Notes under the pieces: model-generated | What the model was told of the DNA's origin: nothing | Database searches by the model: none | What the model saw: only the letters and a program-made list of their open reading frames with translations | Program-made: the position numbers and the translations under genes | Source of the DNA: Paenibacillus sp. HWE-109 | Lineage (GTDB): Bacteria > Bacillota > Bacilli > Paenibacillales > NBRC-103111 | DNA: 64,000 nucleotides | Direction: 5' to 3' | NCBI RefSeq assembly: GCF_022163125.1 | Contig: NZ_CP091881.1 | Location: forward strand, 4,092,001 to 4,156,000 | In this document: positions 43,073-51,745 of the stretch, in pieces | Position numbering within the stretch: position 1 is the first letter of the stretch | How the letters are laid out: the number at the start of each line of letters is the position of its first letter

Positions 43073-44497
43073 TTATCCGCTAATTGCAATCCCATCCACG
43101 GCTAGCATCGCTTCGCCCAGCGCTTCCGACAATGTGGGGTGCGGATGAATCGTTTGTCCAACTTCCCATGGCGTAGCATTCAGCACTTGGGCAAGAGCCG
43201 CTTCCGTAATACTGTTGGTCACACTCGGCCCAATCATGTGCACACCCAGAATATCATTCGTTTCGCTATCGGCAACGACTTTCACGAAACCATCCGTATC
43301 GCCATAGACCAGTGCTTTCCCTATCGCTTTGAAACTGAATTTGCCAACTTTCACTTTGTGCCCCAAATCAATGGCTTGCTGCTCCGTCCAGCCAACATTA
43401 GCAATCTCTGGTCTTGTATAGGTACATTTTGAAACGAGATGGGTTTGGAGTTCATGAGGTGTTTGGCCGGCAATATGCTCGGCAGCCAAAATCCCTTCAT
43501 GGCCAGCCATGTGCGCTAACATGAGTCCGCCAATAACATCTCCAACCGCATAAATATGCGACTCTGAAGTTTGCATAAAGGAGTTCACTCGAATAACGCC
43601 TTTATCAATTTTAATATCCGTATTCTCCAGTCCAATCCCCTCAATATTCGCCATTCGTCCTACAGATACAAGCACTTTATCTGCTTTCAGTTCAACGATT
43701 TCACCTTGCTTGTCCGCTTGCAGGGTAACCGATCCAGCTTCAATCTTGACCGATTCTGCAATGACTTTGGCACCCGTTACTAGGTTAATGCCCCGCTTCT
43801 TAAACAAACGTTCCAGTTCCTTAGAGATATCCGCATCTTCCAAAGCAACCAACCGCTTGTCCAGCTCAACAATCGTAACCTCAACGCCAAAATCACGCAG
43901 CATGGATGCCCATTCCACCCCAATGACGCCTCCACCAACGATAATAATCGACTTCGGCAGTTCTTCCATTCGCAAAGCATCTTCACTCGTCAAAATATGG
44001 GTCCCGTCAATCGTAAGTCCTGGTAAGCTTCTTGGTCTCGAACCAGTGGCAATAATCAAATTGCTGGAAAGCAGAGTTTCGATATCGCCATCTTCCTTCT
44101 CCACTGAAACAGCCCCGCTGCGCGGAGAAAAGATCGAAGGACCAATAATCCGGCCATTGCCGGCGTGCACGGTGATTTTATTTTTCTTCATCAAGAATTG
44201 CAGCCCCTGATGAAGCTGATCCACAATCCGCCCTTTGCGCGCCAAAACAAGATCAAATTTGAGTTCAACGGACTCAGCTGTAATTCCGTATTCCTCGCTT
44301 TTTTGCATCGTTGCGAACACTTCTGCACTGCGAAGAAGCGCTTTGCTCGGTATGCAGCCTTGATGCAAACATGTGCCTCCAAGCTTCTCACGTTCAACAA
44401 CGGCAACCGTCTTCCCAAGTTGTGCAGCCCTGATTGCCGCGGTGTATCCTCCTATGCCTCCACCTAGTACAACAACATCATATCTATGTTCACTCAT
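43073..44497 (-). CDS. lpdV: Dihydrolipoyl dehydrogenase E3 (LpdV)
   Basis: A 474-residue FAD flavoprotein that re-oxidises the lipoyl groups of BkdB with NAD+. FAD-binding GGGIGGYTAA is at the N-terminus, the redox pair is Cys43 and Cys48 (GGTCLHQGCIPSK), NAD binding is near IIVGGGVIGVEWA, and the catalytic His is in IHPHPTLSE at the C-terminus. The ptb, bcd and buk genes that precede lpdV in B. subtilis are not present upstream. Confidence 0.95.
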   Translation of the reverse strand: MSEHRYDVVVLGGGIGGYTAAIRAAQLGKTVAVVEREKLGGTCLHQGCIPSKALLRSAEVFATMQKSEEYGITAESVELKFDLVLARKGRIVDQLHQGLQFLMKKNKITVHAGNGRIIGPSIFSPRSGAVSVEKEDGDIETLLSSNLIIATGSRPRSLPGLTIDGTHILTSEDALRMEELPKSIIIVGGGVIGVEWASMLRDFGVEVTIVELDKRLVALEDADISKELERLFKKRGINLVTGAKVIAESVKIEAGSVTLQADKQGEIVELKADKVLVSVGRMANIEGIGLENTDIKIDKGVIRVNSFMQTSESHIYAVGDVIGGLMLAHMAGHEGILAAEHIAGQTPHELQTHLVSKCTYTRPEIANVGWTEQQAIDLGHKVKVGKFSFKAIGKALVYGDTDGFVKVVADSETNDILGVHMIGPSVTNSITEAALAQVLNATPWEVGQTIHPHPTLSEALGEAMLAVDGIAISG

Positions 44498-44601
44498 TCC
44501 AAATTTCCTCCCTATTAAACATTCACTTTCCTCATATGTATACGTTAGTCTCTATTATATTACCCTTTTTTGAGTGCGAAATCATAGTCTTATTTGTGAA
44601 T

Positions 44602-44630
44602 TAGACACACTAACAGATTCAGAGTATGAT
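44602..44630 (+). promoter_or_regulatory. Sigma-A promoter of the DUF2627 gene
   Basis: TAGACA (44602-44607) and TATGAT (44625-44630) lie 17 bases apart, about 40 bases before the ATG. Each hexamer has one mismatch to consensus. Confidence 0.6.
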
Positions 44631-44668
44631 GATAGAAAAACCATGAGACCAAACAGTAAGGAGCAGCT

Positions 44669-44926
44669 ATGAGAGCCCCATTTTACCGATTCATCGCCAT
44701 TTTACTTCTTGTTATACCCGGTCTAACCGCTACTTATGGGTTTCTGGCCATGAAGGATGCCTTCTTCGCCCAATTTGATCCAGATGGTCATCTCCTGTGG
44801 GGGAAATTCATTCTGGGCCTTATTTTATTTCTATTAGGTGTGGCTTTTATTGGCGGATGGACCTTTTTTCGTGATCGCAAACGCAACTATTTGGCACCGC
44901 GCTTTAAGCCAAAACGTCGTAAATAG
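44669..44926 (+). CDS. DUF2627 membrane protein (YqzF-like)
   Basis: An 85-residue protein with two membrane spans (about 8-27 and 45-66) and a strongly basic C-terminus (RDRKRNYLAPRFKPKRRK). AAGGAGCAGCT is just upstream of the ATG. A homologue sits beside the bkd operon in B. subtilis. Function unknown. It converges with the MraY-like gene 9 bases downstream. Confidence 0.85.
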   Translation: MRAPFYRFIAILLLVIPGLTATYGFLAMKDAFFAQFDPDGHLLWGKFILGLILFLLGVAFIGGWTFFRDRKRNYLAPRFKPKRRK

Positions 44927-44935
44927 ACCGATCCT

Positions 44936-45787
44936 TCAAGTTCGGCCTAAACGGTCTAACCAATTCAACAAACGGTTTCGTTCAATCATTCGTGTAAGCG
45001 AACTTACTTCAGCCAGCTTATGCAGCAAGATTAGTCCTGCGATAATAAAAACCTGCACCCACCAAGGGAAAGTGATCATTACCTCGTAACCGAGGGTAAA
45101 ACCTAGAAGGTTAGCTCCAGCGTCACCCAGCATGCCTCGACCGCCGATATCAAGCTTATATAAACATACAGCTCCTATAGAGACTGGCAGGATGGGTACG
45201 AACTCCGCTGCGGGCAAATGCAAATAGAACAGCCCGATTACCCCAATTAAGAAAGTCATGGCAACGTACGCTTTTAACGAGCGGCCTGGACGCACATCGA
45301 GCAAGTTTAGCGTATTCGTCATCAATACGAGCAGCAAGATTCCTACCCCCATCTCCCAGATGGGGGTTTTTCCACTGCCATCAGATACCGTCAACCAAGC
45401 CGCTGCCATCAGTGTTCCAACTGCTTTGACAGCGCCCATTGACATTGTTTTCGTATTTAGCCAGTAACGGTAGTGGCCGCTAAAACCTTTAATCGCCTTG
45501 CTGCCGATAAGATCATCTGTCCATCCGATCAGGAAAATGACCGTGGCGGCTAGCAGGTACATCCGATGATTTGTTTCCAGCGAACTCACATGAGCAAGCT
45601 TCAGGATAAGCTCCTGCAGCCACAGAAGCAGCCACAGCACAATGCCAAAGCCGCGCGGGATCGATTGGCCTGCATAATTCAGCTCCACCTGATGATGAGC
45701 CTCCAGAAACCGCTGGACATGAGGCAGCAGCCACCGTCCTGCCCCTGCCAGTACAATCAGATCGAGGAACGATCCGACGAAACCCAT
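44936..45787 (-). CDS. MraY/WecA-like polyprenyl-phosphate glycosyl-1-phosphate transferase
   Basis: A 283-residue protein with eight or more hydrophobic spans. It has the family acidic pair in GWTDDLIG, the NTLNLLDVRPGR segment that replaces the usual NxxNxxDGxDG, and GDAGANLLGFTLG. These point to transfer of a sugar-phosphate from UDP-sugar to a lipid carrier. It overlaps the glycosyltransferase gene by 31 bases and follows SteA in the operon. Acceptor and sugar are unknown. Confidence 0.75.
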   Translation of the reverse strand: MGFVGSFLDLIVLAGAGRWLLPHVQRFLEAHHQVELNYAGQSIPRGFGIVLWLLLWLQELILKLAHVSSLETNHRMYLLAATVIFLIGWTDDLIGSKAIKGFSGHYRYWLNTKTMSMGAVKAVGTLMAAAWLTVSDGSGKTPIWEMGVGILLLVLMTNTLNLLDVRPGRSLKAYVAMTFLIGVIGLFYLHLPAAEFVPILPVSIGAVCLYKLDIGGRGMLGDAGANLLGFTLGYEVMITFPWWVQVFIIAGLILLHKLAEVSSLTRMIERNRLLNWLDRLGRT

Positions 45788-46488
45788 GCCCGCTTCCTCT
45801 CCTTCCAGCGGCTCAGCAGCGTAAACCCAACTGCGGCGAATTGTCTGCCGCGGTGAAGGAATCCGTGCCAATCCCGCCCCGTTTCGCGGTGCATGATCGG
45901 CACGTCAAGCTCCACGATGCGCATGCCGCTGCATGCCGCATCGATCGTCAGCGCGACTTCCACGCCGAAGCCGCGGGCGAAGTTCCGCAGCTCCCGGAGC
46001 CGGTCCGCCCGCACCGCGCGCTGTCCGGACAAGGGAGCTTCCGTCTCATAGCCGCTCAGCCTGCGGATGCCGCGGCGAGCCAAGCCCTTCACCAAGCCGA
46101 AGCCCGCTTTGACGCCGGACGGCGGCAGCTTCGCAATCGCCATGTCCGCTTCGCGCCGCAGCAGCGGCTCGATGAGGACAAGCGCCTCCCCCGCGGTTGC
46201 CTGCAAGTCGGCGTCCAAGAAGAGCAGCAGCTCGCCGCGCGCCTCGGCTACCCCTGATTGCAGCGCCGCTCCTTTCCCGCGGCGCCGCCTGTGCCTAACC
46301 ATCTTGTCGACCCATGGCCAAGCTGCCTGATAGGTGTTGTCTCGACTGCCATCATCCACCACGATGATCTCAAAGCTTAGTATTTCCTTCCATCTATGCT
46401 CGGCATGTGCCTGAAAATGACACAGCGTCTGCTCAATGGTACCTGCCTCATTCCAAGCCGGAATGATCACCGAAACATCGGGCTTCAT
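45757..46488 (-). CDS. Glycosyltransferase family 2 protein
   Basis: A 243-residue GT-A fold transferase: VSVIIPAWNEAGTI, IIVVDDGSRDNT, RGKGAALQSG and the metal-binding LLLFLDADLQA (DxD). The C-terminal part is not hydrophobic, so membrane contact must be via a partner. The ATG at MKPDVSVIIPA overlaps the steA stop (ATGA). The middle of the gene is markedly GC-rich and contains perfect inverted repeats. Likely works with the MraY-like protein on a lipid-linked glycan. Confidence 0.88.
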   Translation of the reverse strand: MKPDVSVIIPAWNEAGTIEQTLCHFQAHAEHRWKEILSFEIIVVDDGSRDNTYQAAWPWVDKMVRHRRRRGKGAALQSGVAEARGELLLFLDADLQATAGEALVLIEPLLRREADMAIAKLPPSGVKAGFGLVKGLARRGIRRLSGYETEAPLSGQRAVRADRLRELRNFARGFGVEVALTIDAACSGMRIVELDVPIMHRETGRDWHGFLHRGRQFAAVGFTLLSRWKERKRAWVSSDRSSI

Positions 46489-47648
46489 GATCCGCCCCCC
46501 AATCTCCATACAACATGGGCAGCTCGCCTCAGTATCCAGTGCATTTGAAATAGTCCCAGTCCAATGAAAAAGAGAGAAAGAACAATCGTCGTCACGGCTT
46601 CTTTCTTCCAAAAAAAAGTTGGCTTACAGAGCGCGCCAATACTCTTGATATCCACTAATCTGGCCCCGATCTTCATCCTCACTAACAGTGTGCTGCCCAT
46701 GCCTGCTCTGCCTTTCTCCAGAAAATCAATCATATGGGTATGGGCTCCCACTGTTACCAGCCATTCTGCGCCTTGTTCATTGGCTAATAACAGCGCAAAG
46801 TCCTCGCTTGTCCCAAAACAGGGCAGCACATGAGCAAATAACCCTAATGCGTCCGTACGAACCAGTCCCGGAGCTCTGCCATCCGGGTACGCATGAACAA
46901 TGAGTTCTGCACCGCAGGTGAGCGCCCTATCCGTCACGCTGTCCATATCTCCTACAATAAGATCAGGGAGATAACCGCATTCAAGCAGCGCGTCAGCGCC
47001 CCCGTCAACCCCGATCAGAACCGGCTTCACCTCGGCAATAAAAGCTTTGGCCGCACACAAGTCCTTTTTATGTCCCCTTCCTCTGGAAACGATAAGTACA
47101 TGTTGATGTACCATCTCCGTTCGCAGCTTCAATGGGGGAAGCGGCTCCATAACCGCATGCTTTTCCCGCAACGCATAGGTCAGTGAGTTTTCGATGAACT
47201 GTTCCATCAGTGTATCCGTTCGAGCGTTCGCCTGCTGCTGTAAATCAAGCCATTTTTCCCTTGTAAATAAAGTGCAGGCTGCGTGTCGATCATTGAAACG
47301 AAGCTCATTTTCATAAATGGTAATCTCGGAATTAGGCAGAAAATCTTCAAAGGTTGAATTGTCCACTTCCAGGATAGGAATTTGTTGTTGGAGCAGCATC
47401 AGGGGCCCTTGTGTGGGAAAAGTTCCGCTCATCGTCGTTTCACAATTAATAACAGCTTTTACCTTGTGATCAATAAGCTCTTGCGCAACCACTTCATCCA
47501 AATCGCGATGCTGGAGAACGACCACTCTCCCAAGAGGCAAATCTCGGAGCAATATCTTGGTGACCGCCCCAACACTTACCTTTCCTTTGCAAAGCGGCAT
47601 CGGTTTGGTCGTAAACAATGACAACGAAGACCAATTCATGACAGACAC
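46485..47648 (-). CDS. steA: SteA-like cytokinesis protein with thiamine-pyrophosphokinase-like fold
   Basis: A 387-residue protein. The middle contains the thiamine pyrophosphokinase-like core (VLIGVDGGADALLECGYLPDL, VGDMDSVTD) and a membrane span lies near residues 345-367. This combination matches SteA, which in Corynebacterium localises to the cytokinetic ring. A GTG start is used because AAAGGA lies 6 bases upstream. It leads a three-gene unit with a GT2 enzyme and an MraY-like enzyme. Confidence 0.78.
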   Translation of the reverse strand: MSVMNWSSLSLFTTKPMPLCKGKVSVGAVTKILLRDLPLGRVVVLQHRDLDEVVAQELIDHKVKAVINCETTMSGTFPTQGPLMLLQQQIPILEVDNSTFEDFLPNSEITIYENELRFNDRHAACTLFTREKWLDLQQQANARTDTLMEQFIENSLTYALREKHAVMEPLPPLKLRTEMVHQHVLIVSRGRGHKKDLCAAKAFIAEVKPVLIGVDGGADALLECGYLPDLIVGDMDSVTDRALTCGAELIVHAYPDGRAPGLVRTDALGLFAHVLPCFGTSEDFALLLANEQGAEWLVTVGAHTHMIDFLEKGRAGMGSTLLVRMKIGARLVDIKSIGALCKPTFFWKKEAVTTIVLSLFFIGLGLFQMHWILRRAAHVVWRLGGGS

Positions 47649-47743
47649 CGACTTTCCTTTCGTCTGATAATGAACCTATTGTATCCGTTGCCATGAAATT
47701 CTATGTATAAATTGCCTACCGATTGGCAAGCATTGGATGCTAA

Positions 47744-47920
47744 TCAATCAATAACTTCCCATTCCACCTGTACCATACGATCCATCCATGTCCGAATATT
47801 AATCTCTATCGCGCTTTCGATTTCTTCATCTGTCATCTCGCCCAGTTTGTGTTCAGCGATCTCCAGAACGTCCTGTTTAACCATTTCCCCGGCAATTGCC
47901 AGTTGAACTTGAATACGCAT
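47744..47920 (-). CDS. Small conserved-looking acidic protein, unknown function
   Basis: A 58-residue protein (MRIQVQLAIAGEMVKQDVLE...) rich in Glu and Met, predicted helical, with no membrane span. ATG behind GAGAGGG. I do not recognise the family. It sits upstream of steA on the same strand, with 95 bases between, and is convergent with nothing. The upstream part of the longer in-frame reading lacks a ribosome site. Confidence 0.55.
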   Translation of the reverse strand: MRIQVQLAIAGEMVKQDVLEIAEHKLGEMTDEEIESAIEINIRTWMDRMVQVEWEVID

Positions 47921-48046
47921 CGTGTTCCCTCTCTTCTGCATAAATGATCCTATGATTATAAATAAACTTTCCATTGCTGCGGCATGCTTTATTGCTTACA
48001 ATAAAGTAGTCATCATTAAACTTCACCCAAGAAAAGAGGAAATCCA

Positions 48047-48268
48047 ATGTCACGAACACAAGCACAGAAACAAAGACAGCGCAGTTTACGGGAAGGCAAG
48101 CTGGACCCAACGATTCAACGCTTACATTGGCATGGCGTAAACCCTGTATCCAAAACCACACCAACCCTGAAAGAATTGCAGAATAAACAATTGCATAAGC
48201 ACAAATCAAGGAATTTGAACCATTCGCATGGGGACGATTCCTTTTTTCATATGGTTTTAGCGGCTTGA
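48047..48268 (+). CDS. Small basic Lys/His/Arg-rich protein, unknown function
   Basis: A 73-residue protein (MSRTQAQKQRQRSLREGKLD...) with a very basic N-terminus, a KTTPTLKELQNKQLHKHK middle and a GDDSFF end. Its pattern recalls small basic proteins common in bacilli (YqkK-like), but this is from memory of pattern only. AGAGGAAATCC precedes the ATG. The last 22 bases overlap the 3' end of the convergent minus-strand gene. Confidence 0.65.
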   Translation: MSRTQAQKQRQRSLREGKLDPTIQRLHWHGVNPVSKTTPTLKELQNKQLHKHKSRNLNHSHGDDSFFHMVLAA

Positions 48269-48501
48269 ATCATGATTCCATGCTCAGCAGCATAGCGAAT
48301 TAATGCCTCTGTTTCTTCCGGTCGAAACGTATATTTACAATCAAACCCATTGAAAAACAACGTCCAAGCCTTGACGTCCCCGTTATCCTCGACGGACAAC
48401 TCCGCCACATATAAGGAATCCGGTTCATCTTCGAACTGCAGCCCGATATGCAACTGCACCTTCCCATCTATCACATCCTGCTCACAATAGTCCATGATCA
48501 C
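48247..48501 (-). CDS. Hypothetical 84-residue protein
   Basis: A soluble alpha/beta protein with many acidic residues (FEDEPDSLYVAELSVEDNGD). A GTG start has AGGAGG 9 bases upstream; an ATG two codons later follows AAGGTGAT too closely. I do not recognise the family. It is divergent from the plus-strand zinc-motif gene and convergent, with a 22-base overlap, with the basic-protein gene. Confidence 0.6.
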   Translation of the reverse strand: MIMDYCEQDVIDGKVQLHIGLQFEDEPDSLYVAELSVEDNGDVKAWTLFFNGFDCKYTFRPEETEALIRYAAEHGIMIQAAKTI

Positions 48502-48517
48502 CTTATAGGACCTCCTA

Positions 48518-48546
48518 TTGAATAAAATCTTTTTTATTTATATAAT
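48518..48546 (+). promoter_or_regulatory. Sigma-A promoter of the 88-residue zinc-motif gene
   Basis: TTGAAT (48518-48523) and a perfect TATAAT (48541-48546) are 17 bases apart, with an A/T-rich spacer, about 60 bases before the ATG. Confidence 0.75.
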
Positions 48547-48605
48547 ATACTAACGCGCCCAAGCGAACAAAGATATGGGCATGCAAGTCTTAGGAGGAAT
48601 TTCAT

Positions 48606-48872
48606 ATGGCGTATGATCCGCAAGTAGTAGATGCAACAATTGTTAGCGACAATAAAAAGAATGGTCTTTTCGAAGTTGTCGTCTCATTGAAAGACCGCAA
48701 CAAATGCCGTCTGTTCTTCGAGAGAAATTCCGAAACTGGCATCGGCAAAGTGACTGATTTGAATAGATTAATGAAAGAGCCTTGCCCGATTTGCCGCAAA
48801 GATTACCTTTGCAACTGCCTGGATCGCTACAAAGAATCCATTGCGGATCAAGCACTGGCTTTCATTAAATAA
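48606..48872 (+). CDS. 88-residue protein with a CPxC...CNC zinc-like motif
   Basis: A small soluble protein (MAYDPQVVDATIVSDNKKNG...). The C-terminal third holds four cysteines in CPICRKDYLCNC, a likely metal-binding knuckle, followed by a short helix. GGAGG lies upstream of the ATG, and a strong promoter and a terminator define a single-gene unit. I do not recognise a family. Confidence 0.65.
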   Translation: MAYDPQVVDATIVSDNKKNGLFEVVVSLKDRNKCRLFFERNSETGIGKVTDLNRLMKEPCPICRKDYLCNCLDRYKESIADQALAFIK

Positions 48873-48888
48873 TCAGCAGGGCATAATG

Positions 48889-48937
48889 AAGAGGCTGTGT
48901 CAAAAGGTTGCAAACCTTGCGAGCAGCCTCTTTTTTC
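48889..48937 (+). terminator. Terminator after the zinc-motif gene
   Basis: AGAGGCTG (48890-48897) pairs with CAGCCTCT (48924-48931), with an inner AAGGTT/AACCTT stem, followed by TTTTTT. The rest of 48938-49145 shows no recognised feature. Confidence 0.85.
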
Positions 48938-49142
48938 TGTCTTGCGAGAAAATAAGGCAGCCGAAAGTGCTTATGTACCCCGCGGACAGTAATAGACGCC
49001 AATAAGTAAACAGGCTTTGCCACCTTGAGAGATCAGCCTTTAATTAGCGACAAAACCTATTAAGGGAACTCTGGTGCGCTATTTGGGCAAATAGTAGGGA
49101 TGCGCTGGTGTATCCCTGAGCTCGCCCAAATTCTATATGTAA

Positions 49143-49184
49143 ATAAAGGATCTAAGCAGATACAAGCCGCTTAGATCCTTTTTC
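49143..49184. terminator. Bidirectional terminator closing the cobalamin operon
   Basis: AAAGGATCTAAGC and GCTTAGATCCTTTTT form a long stem, U-rich on both sides. It lies just past the cbiA stop on the minus strand. Confidence 0.85.
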
Positions 49185-49193
49185 ATTCAATTG

Positions 49194-50594
49194 TTATCTT
49201 TCCATATGCTTCATACGCAGTTGATAATCCACACAAGCCTGGATCCAAGCTTGCACAATGTCAGGATTTGATGCGAAATGCAAATGCGTGTAACCCGCTA
49301 CGACATTGCTTTGCACAATGCCCTCCGCTTTGGTGCCTAGCCGGCCTTTGGACCAGAAAGCTGGTTGCACTTCAGCCTGCTCATCCAGTTGAAGCGTCGA
49401 ATAATGGAATTCATGGCCGCGCGCTTGTTGCCCAGCAGGAAGCAAGAAGTTGCCTTCGGTGCCCGTCACTTCACGGTAGCCGAGCGCCGCTAGCTTCTTC
49501 TGCATGGTAACGGTACCTGGGACAATGCCCACCATCGGATACGCGTTTCCTGTGGTATCTACAATTCGATCGGTTAGATACATATAACCGCCGCACTCTG
49601 CCAGTGTTGGGATTCCCTCCTGGATCCGGTTGCGGACTGACAGCTTCACAGGCTCATCAGCCCCTAGACGCGCTGCAAACTCCTCTGGAAACCCTCCGCC
49701 GATATAGAGGCCATCAGCTTCTGGAGGCACTTCTTCTCCTGCCAGTGGCGAGAAATAGAGACATTCAGCTCCGCTTGCTTCCAGAAGTTCAATATTTTCC
49801 GGATAATAAAAATGAAAAGCAGCATCTTTCGCAATAGCTATTTTCACCCGTTTAGCCGTAGTCGCAGTTTCAGCCTTAAACAAGCTTGGCTGGCTTTCAA
49901 TCTGCTTAGCCTCGGCCGCTGCCAACAACAAATCCAAATTGAGATGAGCCGTCATTTTCTCCGCCAAATGATCAAAAAAAGGCTGCAACTCGCCGCGCCC
50001 AATAGATGGTACTAGACCTAAATGTCGTTCCGGCAGTTCCATGCCGACATCTTTGGGCAAATAGCCAAAGACCGGAATGCCGCATTCCTGCTCAATAGCT
50101 TGCTTGACCATCTTATAATGGCCTTCACTGCCTGCACGGTTAGCAATCACGCCTACGATGCGATCCCCTTGCCCAAACTGCTGAAATCCTTTTACAATCG
50201 CCGCTACACTTCTTGCCATGCTGGCAATATTAACGACAAGCACGACGGGAGAGTCTAGAATACGCCCGATATCCGCGGTACTTCCTTCATCGGTTAGCGG
50301 ATCTTTGCCATCGAACATTCCCATTACACCTTCGATCAGGGAAATATCCGCGCCCAAGCTGCCGCGTTGGAAAATTTCCTTCACAGCATCGCGTCCAACC
50401 ATCCAAGAGTCCAGATTGCGCGAAGCTCTCCCTGTAACGGCTGTATGATAGGTGGGATCAATATAATCAGGACCGCATTTAAAACCCTGAACAGCAAGCC
50501 CACGCTTCTGAAGCGCGGCCATAATCCCGATCGTTATTGTCGTTTTCCCAACACCGCTGCCTGTTCCGGCAATGACCAGACGGCGCGCCATCAC
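49194..50594 (-). CDS. cbiA: Cobyrinic acid a,c-diamide synthase CbiA
   Basis: A 466-residue ATP- and glutamine-dependent amidase that converts cobyrinic acid to its a,c-diamide. The P-loop-like GTGSGVGKTT is near the N-terminus (about 10-19), GVMGMFDGKD follows, and the class I-like glutaminase carries Cys in LAECGGYMYL and His in GYTHLHF near the C-terminus. It is last in the ten-gene operon; its ATG overlaps the cbiG stop. Confidence 0.95.
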   Translation of the reverse strand: MMARRLVIAGTGSGVGKTTITIGIMAALQKRGLAVQGFKCGPDYIDPTYHTAVTGRASRNLDSWMVGRDAVKEIFQRGSLGADISLIEGVMGMFDGKDPLTDEGSTADIGRILDSPVVLVVNIASMARSVAAIVKGFQQFGQGDRIVGVIANRAGSEGHYKMVKQAIEQECGIPVFGYLPKDVGMELPERHLGLVPSIGRGELQPFFDHLAEKMTAHLNLDLLLAAAEAKQIESQPSLFKAETATTAKRVKIAIAKDAAFHFYYPENIELLEASGAECLYFSPLAGEEVPPEADGLYIGGGFPEEFAARLGADEPVKLSVRNRIQEGIPTLAECGGYMYLTDRIVDTTGNAYPMVGIVPGTVTMQKKLAALGYREVTGTEGNFLLPAGQQARGHEFHYSTLQLDEQAEVQPAFWSKGRLGTKAEGIVQSNVVAGYTHLHFASNPDIVQAWIQACVDYQLRMKHMER

Positions 50595-51745
50595 TTGTCA
50601 CCTTGCCCAGGCTCAGCCGATGTCTCAAACTCAAGCAAGCCCACAGAAATAGTGACGTTGCCGGATTTCTTCTTAATCAACGTCAGCTTGTCTTGCCCGA
50701 TATACAGCTTAACGGCTGGCTCACTCACAGCATAAGCGCCCGTGAATTTAAATACCGTCTCTGAAGGCGCTTCTACATGAACCGTGTTCAACTGTTCCGG
50801 TGTAAAGTAATTAAACTCCCAACCGTGTTTACGAGTCACTTCAAGCAGCCCTTCTTCGTCCTTCTTTAAATCAATCGTACAAACGGCCTTCACACTGCGG
50901 ATTGAAAAAGATAACTCTTCCAGCGTTTCCGCAATGACTTGTTCAATTTCTTCAGATGCCGTTCCGCGATTGCATCCAATGCCCAGAACTATAACCTTAG
51001 GCCGGTACAGCACGCCGTTCGACAGAATACTTTGCTCTTCCGGTTTCAGCATCCGGTGTGTGATCAGCAGGACCGCATTCGGTTCGCTTGCGCGCCCCTC
51101 GGCAATCGTGGCAAATCGCACGATGTTCGGAGGGACCGGCCGCTCATGCGTCCACCAATTAGGTTCGCCGGATTCCTGAATCACTGCAATCTTCTCTTCA
51201 TTCACGACCGCCGCGCTCACCGGCGTCAATTTATCCGCAGAATCCCAAACCCAACCAAACCGACGGCCGAAGAGATCGACAGGGATCGTTTTTTGCACAT
51301 CCGACGCTGTCGTAATGATGGCTCTAGCCCCGATAGCCGCCGCAACTTCGTGCGTCAATTCATTGGCTCCGCCCAAATGGCCGGATAGAACGCTAATCAC
51401 ATTGTCCCCATTATCATCGATCACGACGACACCGGGATCTTGCTTTTTATCTTTTAACAGCGGAGCGATCATACGCACTACCGCACCTAGCGAAATAATA
51501 ATGATAAGTCCTTGATAAGCGGGAAACAAAGCCGGAAACAGCATTCTCACACTGCCCTCAAACAGTTGTATCGAGCGCTGCTCTTCATCTCCCTTAACGA
51601 ATTTACTCATGTAATAAACATCTGTACCACTCATCTGCTCATTCAGTTTACGAGCGATTTCTACACCATGTTTCGTAATCGCAACAACGGCAAAATCATT
51701 CTTTTGCCGAATTTCCGGGATTACCCCCTCTTGCAAACTGATCAT
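50591..51745 (-). CDS. cbiG: Cobalt-precorrin-5A hydrolase CbiG
   Basis: A 384-residue enzyme that opens the ring lactone of cobalt-precorrin-5A and releases acetaldehyde in the anaerobic pathway. The central VISVLSGHLGGANELT and the C-terminal VLGIGCNRGTASEEI segments are diagnostic. Its presence, with cbiD and cbiX, marks the oxygen-independent route. Start overlaps the cbiF stop (ATGA). Confidence 0.95.
   Translation of the reverse strand: MISLQEGVIPEIRQKNDFAVVAITKHGVEIARKLNEQMSGTDVYYMSKFVKGDEEQRSIQLFEGSVRMLFPALFPAYQGLIIIISLGAVVRMIAPLLKDKKQDPGVVVIDDNGDNVISVLSGHLGGANELTHEVAAAIGARAIITTASDVQKTIPVDLFGRRFGWVWDSADKLTPVSAAVVNEEKIAVIQESGEPNWWTHERPVPPNIVRFATIAEGRASEPNAVLLITHRMLKPEEQSILSNGVLYRPKVIVLGIGCNRGTASEEIEQVIAETLEELSFSIRSVKAVCTIDLKKDEEGLLEVTRKHGWEFNYFTPEQLNTVHVEAPSETVFKFTGAYAVSEPAVKLYIGQDKLTLIKKKSGNVTISVGLLEFETSAEPGQGDK

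Noticed and set aside
44498..44600. Sigma-54 promoter upstream of lpdV, as in B. subtilis bkd
   Set aside because: No TGGCAC-N5-TTGCA-like sequence was found; only a TATAAT-like -10 without a convincing -35.
47877..48209. A 110-codon minus-strand frame opposite the basic-protein gene
   Set aside because: It is antisense to a gene with a good ribosome site and shares bases with the small acidic gene; hydrophobic composition looks like the complement of a basic protein.
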